Shown in pieces: positions 10,103-18,618 of a stretch of DNA of 64,000 nucleotides. Position 1 is the stretch's first letter; the number at the start of each line of letters is the position of its first letter. Location of the stretch: contig NZ_QYUN01000002.1 of NCBI RefSeq assembly GCF_003590875.1, positions 620,001 through 684,000 of the forward strand. The letters run 5' to 3'. The stretch comes from Noviherbaspirillum cavernae. GTDB lineage: Bacteria; Pseudomonadota; Gammaproteobacteria; Burkholderiales; Burkholderiaceae_D. Made by a program: the position numbers and the translations under genes. The notes below the pieces were generated by a model. That model saw only the letters and a program-made list of their open reading frames with translations. It searched no databases and was not told where the DNA came from.

Positions 10103-11353
10103 TTAGTTGGTCTTGGGCTTCTGGTCTGCCTGCGGCGCGTTCGGAGTGGCTGCATTGGCTTCAGACTTGGCGGCGGCTTGCGGCGGCGTGCCGCCGTTGG
10201 GCGCCGACGATTTCCACGGCACGGCCTTGACCGGTGCGCCCGGCTTCACCTTCTGGAACCCTTCGACGATGACCTTGTCGCCCGCCTTGAGTCCCTCGGT
10301 GACGATCCAGACATTGCCTTGCGCTTCGCCGGTCTTGACCGGTTGCAAGGCCACCTTGCCGTCGGCGCCGATCAGCATGACCGAGGCACCGGTCTGATCG
10401 CGCTGGATGGCCTGTTGCGGCACCGTGATCGCGTTGTCCTGCACGCCTTGCTCCAGCTGCGCGCGCACATACTGTCCTGGCAGCAGGAATTTATCCGGGT
10501 TGGGGAACTCCGCGCGCAAGGTCACTGCACCGGAACTTGGATCGACCGAGATGTCCGAGAACAGCAGCTTGCCGGCCTGCGCATAGGCACGGCCGTCTTC
10601 CGTCACCAGGGTGACGCGGGCCTGGTCCTTGCCGGCTTTCTTGAGCTGGCCGCTGGCCATGGCACGTTGCAGTTGCAGGAATTCACTGCTGGACTGGGTC
10701 AGATTGACGTAGATCGGATCGAGCTGCTGGATCGTCGCCAGCGGTGTCGCTTCGTTGTGGCCGACCAACGCGCCCTCGGTCACCAATGCGCGGCCGACAC
10801 GGCCGGAGATCGGCGCGTTGACCGTGGCATAGCCGAGATTCAGGCGCGCCGTTTCACGCGCTGCCTTGGCGGCTGCCACGTCTGCCGCCGCCTGCTTCTG
10901 TGCGGTCAGCGTGTCGTCGTATTCCTGCTTGCTGACGGCATTGGTTTCGACCAGCGGCTTGTAGCGCTGATTCTTCAACGTGGCCTGCGCCAGATTTGCT
11001 TCTGCTCTCGCGAGCGTCGCCTCGGCGCTGCTGTATGCGGCCTGGTATTGCGCGGGATCGATGCGGAACAGCACATCGCCAGCCTTCACGTCACTGCCTT
11101 CGCGGAACACGCGCTTGAGCACGATGCCGGGTACGCGCGCACGGACCTGCGCGACGCGGCTGGCATCCAGCCGTCCCGGCAGCTCGGCCGACATGACGAT
11201 GCGCTGGGGGGCCACGGTGACCACGGACACTTCCGGCGGAGGCATGCCGCCGCCCTGGGCTTGTCCGTTCTGCCCCTTGTCGCCGCAGGCGGCCAGCGCG
11301 GACAGGATCAATACAGCCGCAGTAATGCGCGGAACGGGATGGATTGAATTCAT
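10103..11353 (-). CDS. acrA: RND periplasmic adaptor lipoprotein, AcrA/MexA type
   Basis: Membrane fusion protein linking AcrB and OprM. It starts at MNSIHPVP, preceded by GAGAG at a good distance, and has a lipoprotein signal with lipobox LAAC (Cys about 21). The lipoyl halves (RVAQVRARVPGIV; ATVNAPISGRVGRALV) flank an alpha-hairpin rich in Ala and Gln, followed by beta-barrel and membrane-proximal parts. It has 416 aa and a Pro/Ala/Asn-rich tail. The mRNA leader would be about 280 nt if transcription starts at the -10 beside the operator. Confidence 0.95.
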   Translation of the reverse strand: MNSIHPVPRITAAVLILSALAACGDKGQNGQAQGGGMPPPEVSVVTVAPQRIVMSAELPGRLDASRVAQVRARVPGIVLKRVFREGSDVKAGDVLFRIDPAQYQAAYSSAEATLARAEANLAQATLKNQRYKPLVETNAVSKQEYDDTLTAQKQAAADVAAAKAARETARLNLGYATVNAPISGRVGRALVTEGALVGHNEATPLATIQQLDPIYVNLTQSSSEFLQLQRAMASGQLKKAGKDQARVTLVTEDGRAYAQAGKLLFSDISVDPSSGAVTLRAEFPNPDKFLLPGQYVRAQLEQGVQDNAITVPQQAIQRDQTGASVMLIGADGKVALQPVKTGEAQGNVWIVTEGLKAGDKVIVEGFQKVKPGAPVKAVPWKSSAPNGGTPPQAAAKSEANAATPNAPQADQKPKTN

Positions 11354-11638
11354 AGACTCTCGCACGGTTAATGGTGGTTGGTTCGTAATGGTTCGGGCAG
11401 TCGCGTGACCGGGTCGATGCAGATTCACGAGCATGGCCGGGTCTGGTTTCGGCATTCGCGTGCAGGCGCACATAACTGGCGGAAATACGCTTCCAGTCCT
11501 GTTGCGGAAAAAACGAAATCCACTTCACCCATCATGGCGAAGTGAAGTGTCCGATATGCAACGGGGGCGAATGCAACAAACTGCAATTCTGTTTGCAATG
11601 TCCTTTTGGATATTGCCGTTCTTCAATACAACACGGCG

Positions 11639-11672
11639 ATTATACATACATTCGTGAATGTATGTATATAAT
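11639..11672. promoter_or_regulatory. AcrR-type operator with divergent -10 boxes
   Basis: TATACATACATTC and its exact inverted copy GAATGTATGTATA (11641-11653 and 11656-11668) are separated by two bases. The core closely matches the E. coli AcrR operator pattern TACATACATT-N2-AATGTATGTA. A TATAAT hexamer reads leftward at 11644-11639 and another rightward at 11667-11672, so bound repressor would cover promoters for both acrA and acrR. The rest of the 404-bp gap (11354-11757) shows no gene; it would be the acrA leader and the short acrR leader. Confidence 0.88.
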
Positions 11673-11757
11673 GCGTTCCATTGTCGGTACGACAGAGCGC
11701 CCGGCACTAAAATCCGCCAGCCGGTGACTATTTTTGGCAAGCAACAGGATCTGATAT

Positions 11758-12408
11758 ATGGCAAGAAACACGAAAGAGGAGGCGATTGAAACGCGCAACC
11801 GCATCCTCGACGCCGCCGAGAATATTTTTCATGCGCAGGGCGTCGCGCGCACCTCGCTTGCCGATGTGGCCAACGCCGCGCATGTGACACGCGGCGCGAT
11901 CTACTGGCATTTCAGGAACAAGAGCGACCTCCTCAATGCGATGTTCGAGCGGGTTCGGCTGCCGATGGAGTCCATGATCGAGGCGGACGCGGAAGAACGC
12001 GACGCCGACCCGCTGGCCCGTCTGCGCAGCAGATTCGTCTTCGTGCTGAAGGAAACGGTCAACAATCCGCATTCGCGCAAGGTGTTCGACATCCTGCTGC
12101 ACAAATGCGAGTTCGTCGATGAATCCGATCCCTTCTTCGTGCGGCACAGGGAAATCACCCGGGAATTCATGGCGATCACCGTGCAAACCTTGCGCGATGC
12201 GGTCGCCAAGGGGCAGTTGCCGGAGGATCTGGATGTAGATCTGGCGGGCATTTCCATCCAGGCCATTGTCACCGGGTTGTTGAACAACTGGCTGTTCGCG
12301 CCAGAGTCGTTCGATCTGGACGCCATTGCCGCGCCGACCATCGACGCCTGCATCGATACCTTGCGCCATGCCACCTCGCTGCGCAAGGGGAGGGGCCGGC
12401 AGCGTTAG
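11758..12408 (+). CDS. acrR: TetR-family repressor of the acrAB-oprM operon
   Basis: Drug-sensing repressor of the AcrR/TtgR group, 216 aa. The N-terminal HTH spans about 10-57, with the recognition region TSLADVANAAHVTRGAIYWHF. The C-terminal ligand-binding domain begins at DLLNAMFERVR and includes the family-typical VFDILLHKCEF. It is transcribed divergently from acrAB-oprM across a matching palindrome, which strongly supports local autoregulation and pump repression. Ligands cannot be predicted. Confidence 0.94.
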   Translation: MARNTKEEAIETRNRILDAAENIFHAQGVARTSLADVANAAHVTRGAIYWHFRNKSDLLNAMFERVRLPMESMIEADAEERDADPLARLRSRFVFVLKETVNNPHSRKVFDILLHKCEFVDESDPFFVRHREITREFMAITVQTLRDAVAKGQLPEDLDVDLAGISIQAIVTGLLNNWLFAPESFDLDAIAAPTIDACIDTLRHATSLRKGRGRQR

Positions 12409-12434
12409 CGGAATGCGGATTTCGCGCGATCATG

Positions 12435-12472
12435 AAAAAAGGCATGTCGCCGGTCTGGAGACATGCCTTTTT
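12435..12472. terminator. Bidirectional terminator between acrR and tolC
   Basis: AAAAAAGGCATGTC, an 11-nt loop, then GACATGCCTTTTT. The 8-bp core stem is flanked by A- and T-tracts, so it can end both the rightward acrR and leftward tolC transcripts. Confidence 0.88.
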
Positions 12473-12497
12473 GTTTGGCCCGGTTGCAAGCCTTGCG

Positions 12498-13808
12498 TCA
12501 GTGCTGCAACAGCGCATTCACCTGTGCCAGATCCTCTTCCTTCAGCGTGCCTGCAGCCGATTTCAGCTTCAGGCCGTTCATGATGGTGTCGTAGCGTGCC
12601 TTCGCCAGGTTCTGGCGGGTCGTGTACAGCTGCTGCTGCGCGTTCAGCACGTCGATGTTGATGCGCACGCCGACCTGATAGCCGAGGCGGTTGGAGTCGA
12701 GCGCCGACTGGCTCGACACTTCGGCGGCCTCCAGCGCGCGGACCTGCGCGAGCCCGGAGTTGACGCCGAGGAATGCCTGGCGCGCGCCTTGAGCGGCGGT
12801 GCGTCGCACGTTCTCGAGATCGGAGCGCGCCTTGTCTTCCAGTGCGATTGATTCGCGTACCTTGCTAGTGACGGTAAAACCCGAAAAAATGGGAACGGCG
12901 ACTTGCACGCCAATTGAGTTGGTATTCGGTACAGATACTGAGCCGCCTGAACCGATCGAGACGTTCCGATCGGAGTCGTAATTGCGTGAAGCTACCAAAG
13001 TCACGGTTGGATAATGGCCAGCGCGATTAAGCTTTATGTCGTGCTTGGCGCTTTCCAAAGCCAATTGCTGTTGCAAAACACTGTAATTTTGTTGTTCGGC
13101 GCTATCTACCCATTTCTCAATCTGTGCCGGTTCCGGTGAATTGATCTTCATACCAGGCCGCAAGGACGCCAGTTCTCCCGCTGGCTTGCCGATGATCTGC
13201 TGCAGCGCGTTGCGCCGGATTTCCAGGTCGCTTTGCGCAGCGAATTCCTGCGCTAACGTGAGGTCGTAGCGCGCCTGCGCTTCCTGCGAGTCGGTGATGG
13301 TGGTGGTGCCGACCTCGAAGTTGCGCTTGGCGGCTGCCAGCTGCTCGGTAATCGCGACCTTCTGCGCCTGCACCGATGCCAGCGTATCCTGCGCGGTCAG
13401 CACGTCGAAGTAGGCTTGCGCGACGCGCACGATCAAGTCCTGCTGTGCCTGCGCGAATTGTGCTTCGCTAAAGGCGGCCGAGAGGTTGCCTTTTTGGTAG
13501 TTTTCCCAATTGCCTATGTTGAATAATGGCTGCGACAGTGAAAGCGTATAGCCACGAGAGTTTCGGTCAGGGAGGAAATCTACCGGTAGATTGGTTCGGG
13601 TAGCATTGGCAGTCAATCCCACAGTCGGCAGCAGCCCGGCCCGGCCCTGCACGCTCTTTTCCTGTCCGGCGGTCAGCGTCGCGCGCGAGCTCGCATATGG
13701 CGCGTCGTTGGCGAGCGCTTCCTGATACACCTGAACCAGATTGATCGCGTACGCATTCATGGACAGAAAGGCGCCGGCTGTCAGCGTCGCGATTGTGGAC
13801 TTGCGCAT
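12498..13808 (-). CDS. tolC: TolC-family outer-membrane channel
   Basis: Outer-membrane exit duct for type I secretion and efflux, 436 aa. The chosen start MRKSTIAT has GGGAG upstream and gives a classical signal peptide ending at AYA; there is no lipobox, unlike the OprM protein nearby. It has two OEP repeats, with RNFEVGTTTITDSQEAQARYDL near 170 and NRLGYQVGVRINIDVLNAQQ near 380. In related genomes it groups with the pcm and rhodanese genes upstream. It is a likely partner for the MacAB and second RND pumps here, which lack their own duct. Confidence 0.94.
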   Translation of the reverse strand: MRKSTIATLTAGAFLSMNAYAINLVQVYQEALANDAPYASSRATLTAGQEKSVQGRAGLLPTVGLTANATRTNLPVDFLPDRNSRGYTLSLSQPLFNIGNWENYQKGNLSAAFSEAQFAQAQQDLIVRVAQAYFDVLTAQDTLASVQAQKVAITEQLAAAKRNFEVGTTTITDSQEAQARYDLTLAQEFAAQSDLEIRRNALQQIIGKPAGELASLRPGMKINSPEPAQIEKWVDSAEQQNYSVLQQQLALESAKHDIKLNRAGHYPTVTLVASRNYDSDRNVSIGSGGSVSVPNTNSIGVQVAVPIFSGFTVTSKVRESIALEDKARSDLENVRRTAAQGARQAFLGVNSGLAQVRALEAAEVSSQSALDSNRLGYQVGVRINIDVLNAQQQLYTTRQNLAKARYDTIMNGLKLKSAAGTLKEEDLAQVNALLQH

Positions 13809-13870
13809 TACATTCTCCCTCGGGACATCAATTTTTCGGTATTGGATCGGTTCGGTTTGCCGATCGGTGC

Positions 13871-13927
13871 AGGGTGCGCCCTGCGCGTCAAACGTTTGGT
13901 GATGCACTGGTACGCCGGGCGCACCCT
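13871..13927. repeat. REP-like inverted repeat
   Basis: AGGGTGCGCCC (13871-13881) and GGGCGCACCCT (13917-13927) form an 11-bp perfect inverted repeat in the spacer upstream of tolC. A related GCAGGGTGCGC string occurs at about 28173-28183. It looks like a dispersed extragenic palindrome. Confidence 0.6.
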
Positions 13928-14101
13928 ACAGCCTTGTTCTACCGCCGTCCCGACGCCAACCGGGATCCGTCCGGACAGCGTCTGGGCATCTCGTCGCACG
14001 ACACTGTATTCCGGCTGGCGACGGGATGGCAATCATGATTTTGTACGCTTTTGTAGGGGCCGTTGTCAGACCGCGGCAACGGATTCTGGCAGCAGCCCCT
14101 G

Positions 14102-14258
14102 GTGTCCTGAGTTGAAAATTCGTTGCGAATAAAAGTGATGAAATCGCGACGAGACAAGGAAAAAAGCGCAGCAAGGCCGAGGCCTTGCGAGCATTTTTGA
14201 CGCGGTATCGGTGCGATTCTCGTCATCTTTTATGTGGCGAATTTCTAACTCAGGACAC
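14102..14258. mobile_element. MITE-like element abutting the rhodanese gene
   Basis: A 157-bp segment bounded by 21-bp terminal inverted repeats (14102-14122 and 14238-14258) that agree at 19 of 21 positions and begin GTGTCCTGAGTT. An internal palindrome GCAAGGCC-GA-GGCCTTGC (14171-14188) makes it self-folding. It encodes nothing. Its right end reaches the first base of the rhodanese stop codon. No convincing target-site duplication is visible, so the parent transposase family stays open. Confidence 0.65.
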
Positions 14259-14581
14259 TAGTACGTCGGCATCGTGCCGTCCACCTGCTGCGCCCACGCA
14301 TGCACGCCGCCGGTCAGGTTGGTGACTTGCGTGAAGCCGTTGCGCTCGAGGAAGGCGGCGACCGACATGCTGCGTGCGCCGTGGTGGCAGATGCAGACGA
14401 TCGGCGTATCCTCGTCCAGTTCGGTCAGGCGCGCCGGAATCGCATTCATCGGAATCGGGGTCGAGCCGGCGATGTGGCAGGTCTGGAATTCCCAGGGTTC
14501 GCGCACGTCGAGCAGCATCGGCTTCGGGCGCGATGCATCGGCCAGCCACACGGCCAGTTCCGGCGCAGTCACGGTTTGCAT
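14258..14581 (-). CDS. Rhodanese-like sulfurtransferase
   Basis: Small single-domain rhodanese of 107 aa, cytosolic. The catalytic loop is CHHGARS (about residues 65-71), whose Cys would carry the persulfide; the domain signature LLDVREPWEFQTCHIAGS precedes it near 23-40. It lies 9 nt after the pcm-type gene on the same strand, so it is co-transcribed. The partner substrate is unknown. Its stop codon overlaps the end of the MITE-like element, so the last residues (PTY) may have been shaped by that insertion. Confidence 0.88.
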   Translation of the reverse strand: MQTVTAPELAVWLADASRPKPMLLDVREPWEFQTCHIAGSTPIPMNAIPARLTELDEDTPIVCICHHGARSMSVAAFLERNGFTQVTNLTGGVHAWAQQVDGTMPTY

Positions 14582-14590
14582 GATGAATCC

Positions 14591-15253
14591 TTAAAACTTG
14601 AATTGGGAAGGCGTCAGCGCCCCGCGCAAGGCCTTGACGCTGGTTTCGAAAATCTTTGCACTGGAATACGCCGTGTCGGACACGCGCGTGATGATCTGCG
14701 CGCTCATCACCGGCGCTTCGCCGACGATCGCGAAGAGGCGTCCGCCCACCTTGAGCTGTTGCAGGACGCTGTCGGGCAGCACCGGCAGCGAACCGGACAT
14801 CACGATCACGTCGTACTGCGCGTTGCCGGCGGCACCGGGCCAGCCTTGCGCGCCGTTGCCCAGTTCCACGTCCACGTTCGCAACACCGAAGGCGGCCAGA
14901 TTCCGGGCCGCCATCTCCTTCAGCGCCGGGTCGATCTCGACCGTGGTCACGTGCCGCGCCTTGTACGCCAGCAGCGCGGCCATGTAGCCGCTGCCCGCGC
15001 CGATTTCGAGCACATTTTCGTGCTTCTTGACGGCGACTTCCTGCAGGATGCGTGCTTCCATCTTCGGCGAGAGCATGTGCTCGTCGCCGGGCAGGGGAAT
15101 CTCGGTATCGGCAAAAGCCAGGCTCTGGTACTCCGCCGGCACGAACGCCTCGCGCTTCACCACGAACAGCAGTTCGAGCACGTCCAGATCCAGGACATCC
15201 CAGGGGCGGATTTGCTGCTCGACCATGTTGAAACGGGCTTTTTCGATATTCAT
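14591..15253 (-). CDS. pcm: Protein-L-isoaspartate O-methyltransferase family protein
   Basis: SAM-dependent methyltransferase of the PCMT family, 220 aa. Motif I is VLEIGAGSGYMAALLA near 81-96 and the acidic motif VEIDP near 105. The N-terminal MVEQQIRPWDVLD is typical of the pcm-like protein found upstream of tolC in Burkholderiales. True isoaspartyl repair activity is not certain, because this subgroup diverges from E. coli Pcm in its substrate loop. It forms an operon with the rhodanese gene. Confidence 0.85.
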   Translation of the reverse strand: MNIEKARFNMVEQQIRPWDVLDLDVLELLFVVKREAFVPAEYQSLAFADTEIPLPGDEHMLSPKMEARILQEVAVKKHENVLEIGAGSGYMAALLAYKARHVTTVEIDPALKEMAARNLAAFGVANVDVELGNGAQGWPGAAGNAQYDVIVMSGSLPVLPDSVLQQLKVGGRLFAIVGEAPVMSAQIITRVSDTAYSSAKIFETSVKALRGALTPSQFKF

Positions 15254-15293
15254 TTCAAAGACTCAAGGGTAAAGAGGGAAAGCGGACATTTTA

Positions 15294-18200
15294 TCAAACG
15301 GCGTCTTCATTTTTGCTCTGCGGCACTGTTTTTGCCGCGCCGCCGTGCGGTGTTTCGGGCTGGGCGTGCCCCCATTTGCGCCGCGCCCATGCCGCCAGGT
15401 CGTCCAGATAGGTGTACACCACCGGCACCACCACCAGCGTCAGCAGCGAGGAGGTGATGATGCCGCCGATGACCGCCTGGCCCATCGGCGCACGCTGCTC
15501 GGAGCCTTCCGACATGCCGAACGCCAGCGGCACCATGCCGAACACCATCGCCAGCGTCGTCATCAGGATCGGCCGCAGTCGCACGTGGGCCGCTTCCAGC
15601 AGCGCGGCGGAACGCTCCATGCCGGCCTTGCGCATCTGGTTGGCGAAATCGACCAGCAAAATTGCATTTTTTGTAACCAATCCCATCAGCATGATGAAGC
15701 CGATGATGGAGAACATGTTCAGCGTCGAGCGGAAGAACATCAAGGCAAGGAACACGCCGATCAGCGTCAGCGGCAGCGAGGACATGATCGCCAGCGGCTG
15801 CATGAAGCTCGCGAACTGCGAAGCGAGGATCATGTAGATGAACACAATGGCAAGCAGCAGCGCCGCCAGCGCATAGCCGAAGGATTCCTGCATGTTCTTG
15901 GCCGAGCCGCCGATCTGGTAGCGGTATCCGGGTTGCCAGTTCATGCCGTCCAGCGCGGCCTTGATTTCGGCGTTGGCCTGTCCGGCGGAACGGCCGACAA
16001 CGTTGGCCGACAGCTCGACTTCTCGGTTGAGGTCGCGGCGGTTGATCTGATTGGCGCCGGTGGCCGGCTTGATGTCGGCCACCTGGCGCAGCGCCACCAT
16101 GCGCGGCGAGCCGTCGGCATTGGTTTGCGCGCTGGTCAGCATGAGGCGCGACAGGTCGTCCATGTTGTTGCGGTCGCTCGGCGACAGGCGCACGTTGACG
16201 TCATAGTTCTCGTCGTCCGGCGCGCGCCAGGTGCTGGCCGCTTCGCCCGCCAGCAGGGGACGCAGCGCGCCGCCGATCTGCGCCACGCCGACGCCGAGGT
16301 CGGCCCCGATGTCGCGCCGCGGTTCGATGGCGATCGTCGGCTTGTTCGGCTTCAGGCTGGAGTCGAGATCGGTGACGCCGGGGATCGCGCGCATCCTTGC
16401 CTGCGCTTCCGCCGACAGCTTCGCCAGCTGGTCGAGATCGGGGCCCAGGAGGCTCAGGCGGATCTGCTTGTTGTCGCCGCCGACGCCATCCAGCGAACCG
16501 ATATGCGTGACGGTGATGCCCGCCACCTGCGACAGGCGCTCGCGCAGCGGCACGCTCAACTGGTACGTGCTGCGCTGGCGTTCGCTGCGCGGCACCAGGC
16601 GCACGAAAGTCGTCGCGTAATTCTTGCCCTGCGACGTGCCGGTGTTGATCGACGTGTACAGGTCGCGCACCTCCGGGAATTCGCGCAATACCGCTTCGAC
16701 CTGGCGCGCCTTGGACTCGGTGAATTCGAGCGAGGAGCCGACCGGCGTGTAGTACACCACGCCGGTTTCCGAATAGTCCGCCTGCGGCACGAATTCGCTG
16801 CCGATCAGGCCCGACATCGGCAGCGCGAAGCCGCCGAAGAAGGTGGCAAGCGCGACCGCGATGGTGGTCTTGCGATGGCGCAGCGACCACTTCAGCAGGA
16901 CCTGGTAGGTGTCCGATAGCCATTGCACCATGCGTTCGAACTGTTCCAGCACGCGGCCAATCGTTTTCGCGTAGAGGCCCTTGCGCTGGCCGCTCGCTCC
17001 GTGCACCGCAGGGTCGGGCCAGATCGCCGACAGCATCGGGTCGAGCGTGAACGAGACGAACATCGAGATCAGCACGGCGGCGGTGACGGTGATGCCGAAC
17101 TGGTGGAAGAAGCGGCCGATGATGCCGCCCATGAAGCCCACCGGCAGGAACACCGCGACGATCGAGAAGGTGGTCGCCAGCACCGCGAGGCCGATTTCGG
17201 CCGTGCCTTCCAGCGCGGCCGTCTTGTGGTCCTTGAAGCGGCCGTTCACCTTCATGCCGGCGTGGCGCACGATGTTCTCGCGCACCACGATCGCGTCGTC
17301 GATCAGGAGGCCCACGCACAGCGACAGCGCCATCAGCGTGATCATGTTGATCGTGAAGCCGAACATGTACATGAAGAGGAAGGTGCCGATCAGCGCCACC
17401 GGCAGCGTCAGGCCGGTGATCACGGTCGAGCGCCAGGAATTGAGGAACAGGAAGACGATCAGCACCGTCAGCACCGCGCCCTCGATCAGCGTGCGGCGCA
17501 CGTTCTCGACGCCGACGCGGATCTGGCGCGAGCTGTCCTTGATCACCTCGACCTTGACGCCGGGATAGAGCGAATTCAGCGTCGGCGTCAGCTCCTTCAA
17601 TGCCGCGTCCAGGCCGGTCGTGACCTCGATCGTGTTCTGTCCCTGTGCCTTCAGGATGTTGAGCGCGAGGGTGCGGCGGCCGTTGAACATCGCCAGGCTT
17701 TCCTGCTCCTGCTGGCCATCGACCACGGTCGCGATCTGCGTCAGCGTGACCGGCTGGCCGCCGCGCCGCGCGACGACGATGCGGCCGAACTCGTCCGGAT
17801 TCTTGACGCGCCCCTGGATCTGCACCACCTGTTCGTTGGCGGAAGAACGGATCGCGCCGGTCGGCAGCTCCAGGTTCTCGTTGCGCACGGCGTTGATGAC
17901 CTGATCGACGCCGATGCCGAGCGCTTCCATCTCGGTCGGCTTCACGTAGATGTTGATTTCGCGCTTGACGCCGCCGACCAGGGTAACGGAGCCGACGCCG
18001 CGCACGTTCTCCAGCCGCTTCTTCACCACCTGATCGGCGATGGTGGTCAGGTCGCGCATGCTGCGCTGCTTGGCGTTGGCGTCCGCTTTGTCGTCATTGC
18101 TGACGGAGATCGCGTAGATCGGCTGGTCGGCCGGGTCGTAGCGCATCACGCGCGGCTCCTCCACCTCCTTGCGGAAGGCCGCTTTCACCAGCGCCACCTT

Positions 18201-18530
18201 TTCACGCACGTCCTGCGCCGCCTGCGCCGGATCGACGGTCAGCACGAATTCGATGATGACGACCGACGAGCCTTCATAGGAGCGCGACGTCAGGCTGTTG
18301 ATGCCGCTGATCGTGTTGACGACTTCCTCGACCTTGCGCGTGACGTCGGATTCGACCGTCTCCGGCGATGCGCCGGGATAGTCGGTCTGCACCACGACAA
18401 CGGGAAACGTGACGTCCGGGAATTGATCGACCGGCAGGCGCTGATAGGAAAACAGGCCCAGCACGACGAAGGCCGCCATCATCATGGTGGCCAGAACGGG
18501 ATTGCCGATACTGATGCGCGTGAACCACAT
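15294..18530 (-). CDS. RND efflux transporter, second system (HAE1, MdtB/MdtC-like)
   Basis: Inner-membrane proton-driven exporter of 1078 aa. Proton-relay aspartates are in CVGLLIDDAIVVRENIVRH (TM4) and the lysine in LVTKNAILLVDFANQ (TM10). A long central loop and the N-terminus MWFTRISIGNPVLATMMM place it with MdtB/C- or MexF-like members rather than with AcrB at 6939. It is last in a TetR-adaptor-pump operon, 88 nt after the adaptor. No outer-membrane gene is in this operon; TolC or OprM nearby could serve. Substrate unknown. Confidence 0.94.
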   Translation of the reverse strand: MWFTRISIGNPVLATMMMAAFVVLGLFSYQRLPVDQFPDVTFPVVVVQTDYPGASPETVESDVTRKVEEVVNTISGINSLTSRSYEGSSVVIIEFVLTVDPAQAAQDVREKVALVKAAFRKEVEEPRVMRYDPADQPIYAISVSNDDKADANAKQRSMRDLTTIADQVVKKRLENVRGVGSVTLVGGVKREINIYVKPTEMEALGIGVDQVINAVRNENLELPTGAIRSSANEQVVQIQGRVKNPDEFGRIVVARRGGQPVTLTQIATVVDGQQEQESLAMFNGRRTLALNILKAQGQNTIEVTTGLDAALKELTPTLNSLYPGVKVEVIKDSSRQIRVGVENVRRTLIEGAVLTVLIVFLFLNSWRSTVITGLTLPVALIGTFLFMYMFGFTINMITLMALSLCVGLLIDDAIVVRENIVRHAGMKVNGRFKDHKTAALEGTAEIGLAVLATTFSIVAVFLPVGFMGGIIGRFFHQFGITVTAAVLISMFVSFTLDPMLSAIWPDPAVHGASGQRKGLYAKTIGRVLEQFERMVQWLSDTYQVLLKWSLRHRKTTIAVALATFFGGFALPMSGLIGSEFVPQADYSETGVVYYTPVGSSLEFTESKARQVEAVLREFPEVRDLYTSINTGTSQGKNYATTFVRLVPRSERQRSTYQLSVPLRERLSQVAGITVTHIGSLDGVGGDNKQIRLSLLGPDLDQLAKLSAEAQARMRAIPGVTDLDSSLKPNKPTIAIEPRRDIGADLGVGVAQIGGALRPLLAGEAASTWRAPDDENYDVNVRLSPSDRNNMDDLSRLMLTSAQTNADGSPRMVALRQVADIKPATGANQINRRDLNREVELSANVVGRSAGQANAEIKAALDGMNWQPGYRYQIGGSAKNMQESFGYALAALLLAIVFIYMILASQFASFMQPLAIMSSLPLTLIGVFLALMFFRSTLNMFSIIGFIMLMGLVTKNAILLVDFANQMRKAGMERSAALLEAAHVRLRPILMTTLAMVFGMVPLAFGMSEGSEQRAPMGQAVIGGIITSSLLTLVVVPVVYTYLDDLAAWARRKWGHAQPETPHGGAAKTVPQSKNEDAV

Positions 18531-18618
18531 GGCTTTTATCTTTCGTTTTCAGGAATTCGGCGCGGGCTTGCGGATTGGAGTTGATCGAGGCGGTGCGAGG
18601 TGGTGTTGTCGAAGCGGA

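Noticed and set aside
6930..10106. Open frame of over 1000 codons antisense to acrB, and similar long antisense frames at 16923-18584 and 44694-47276
   Set aside because: They are rich in Arg, His, Asp, Gln and Ala with no domain pattern and mirror real genes in high-GC DNA; codon-bias shadows.
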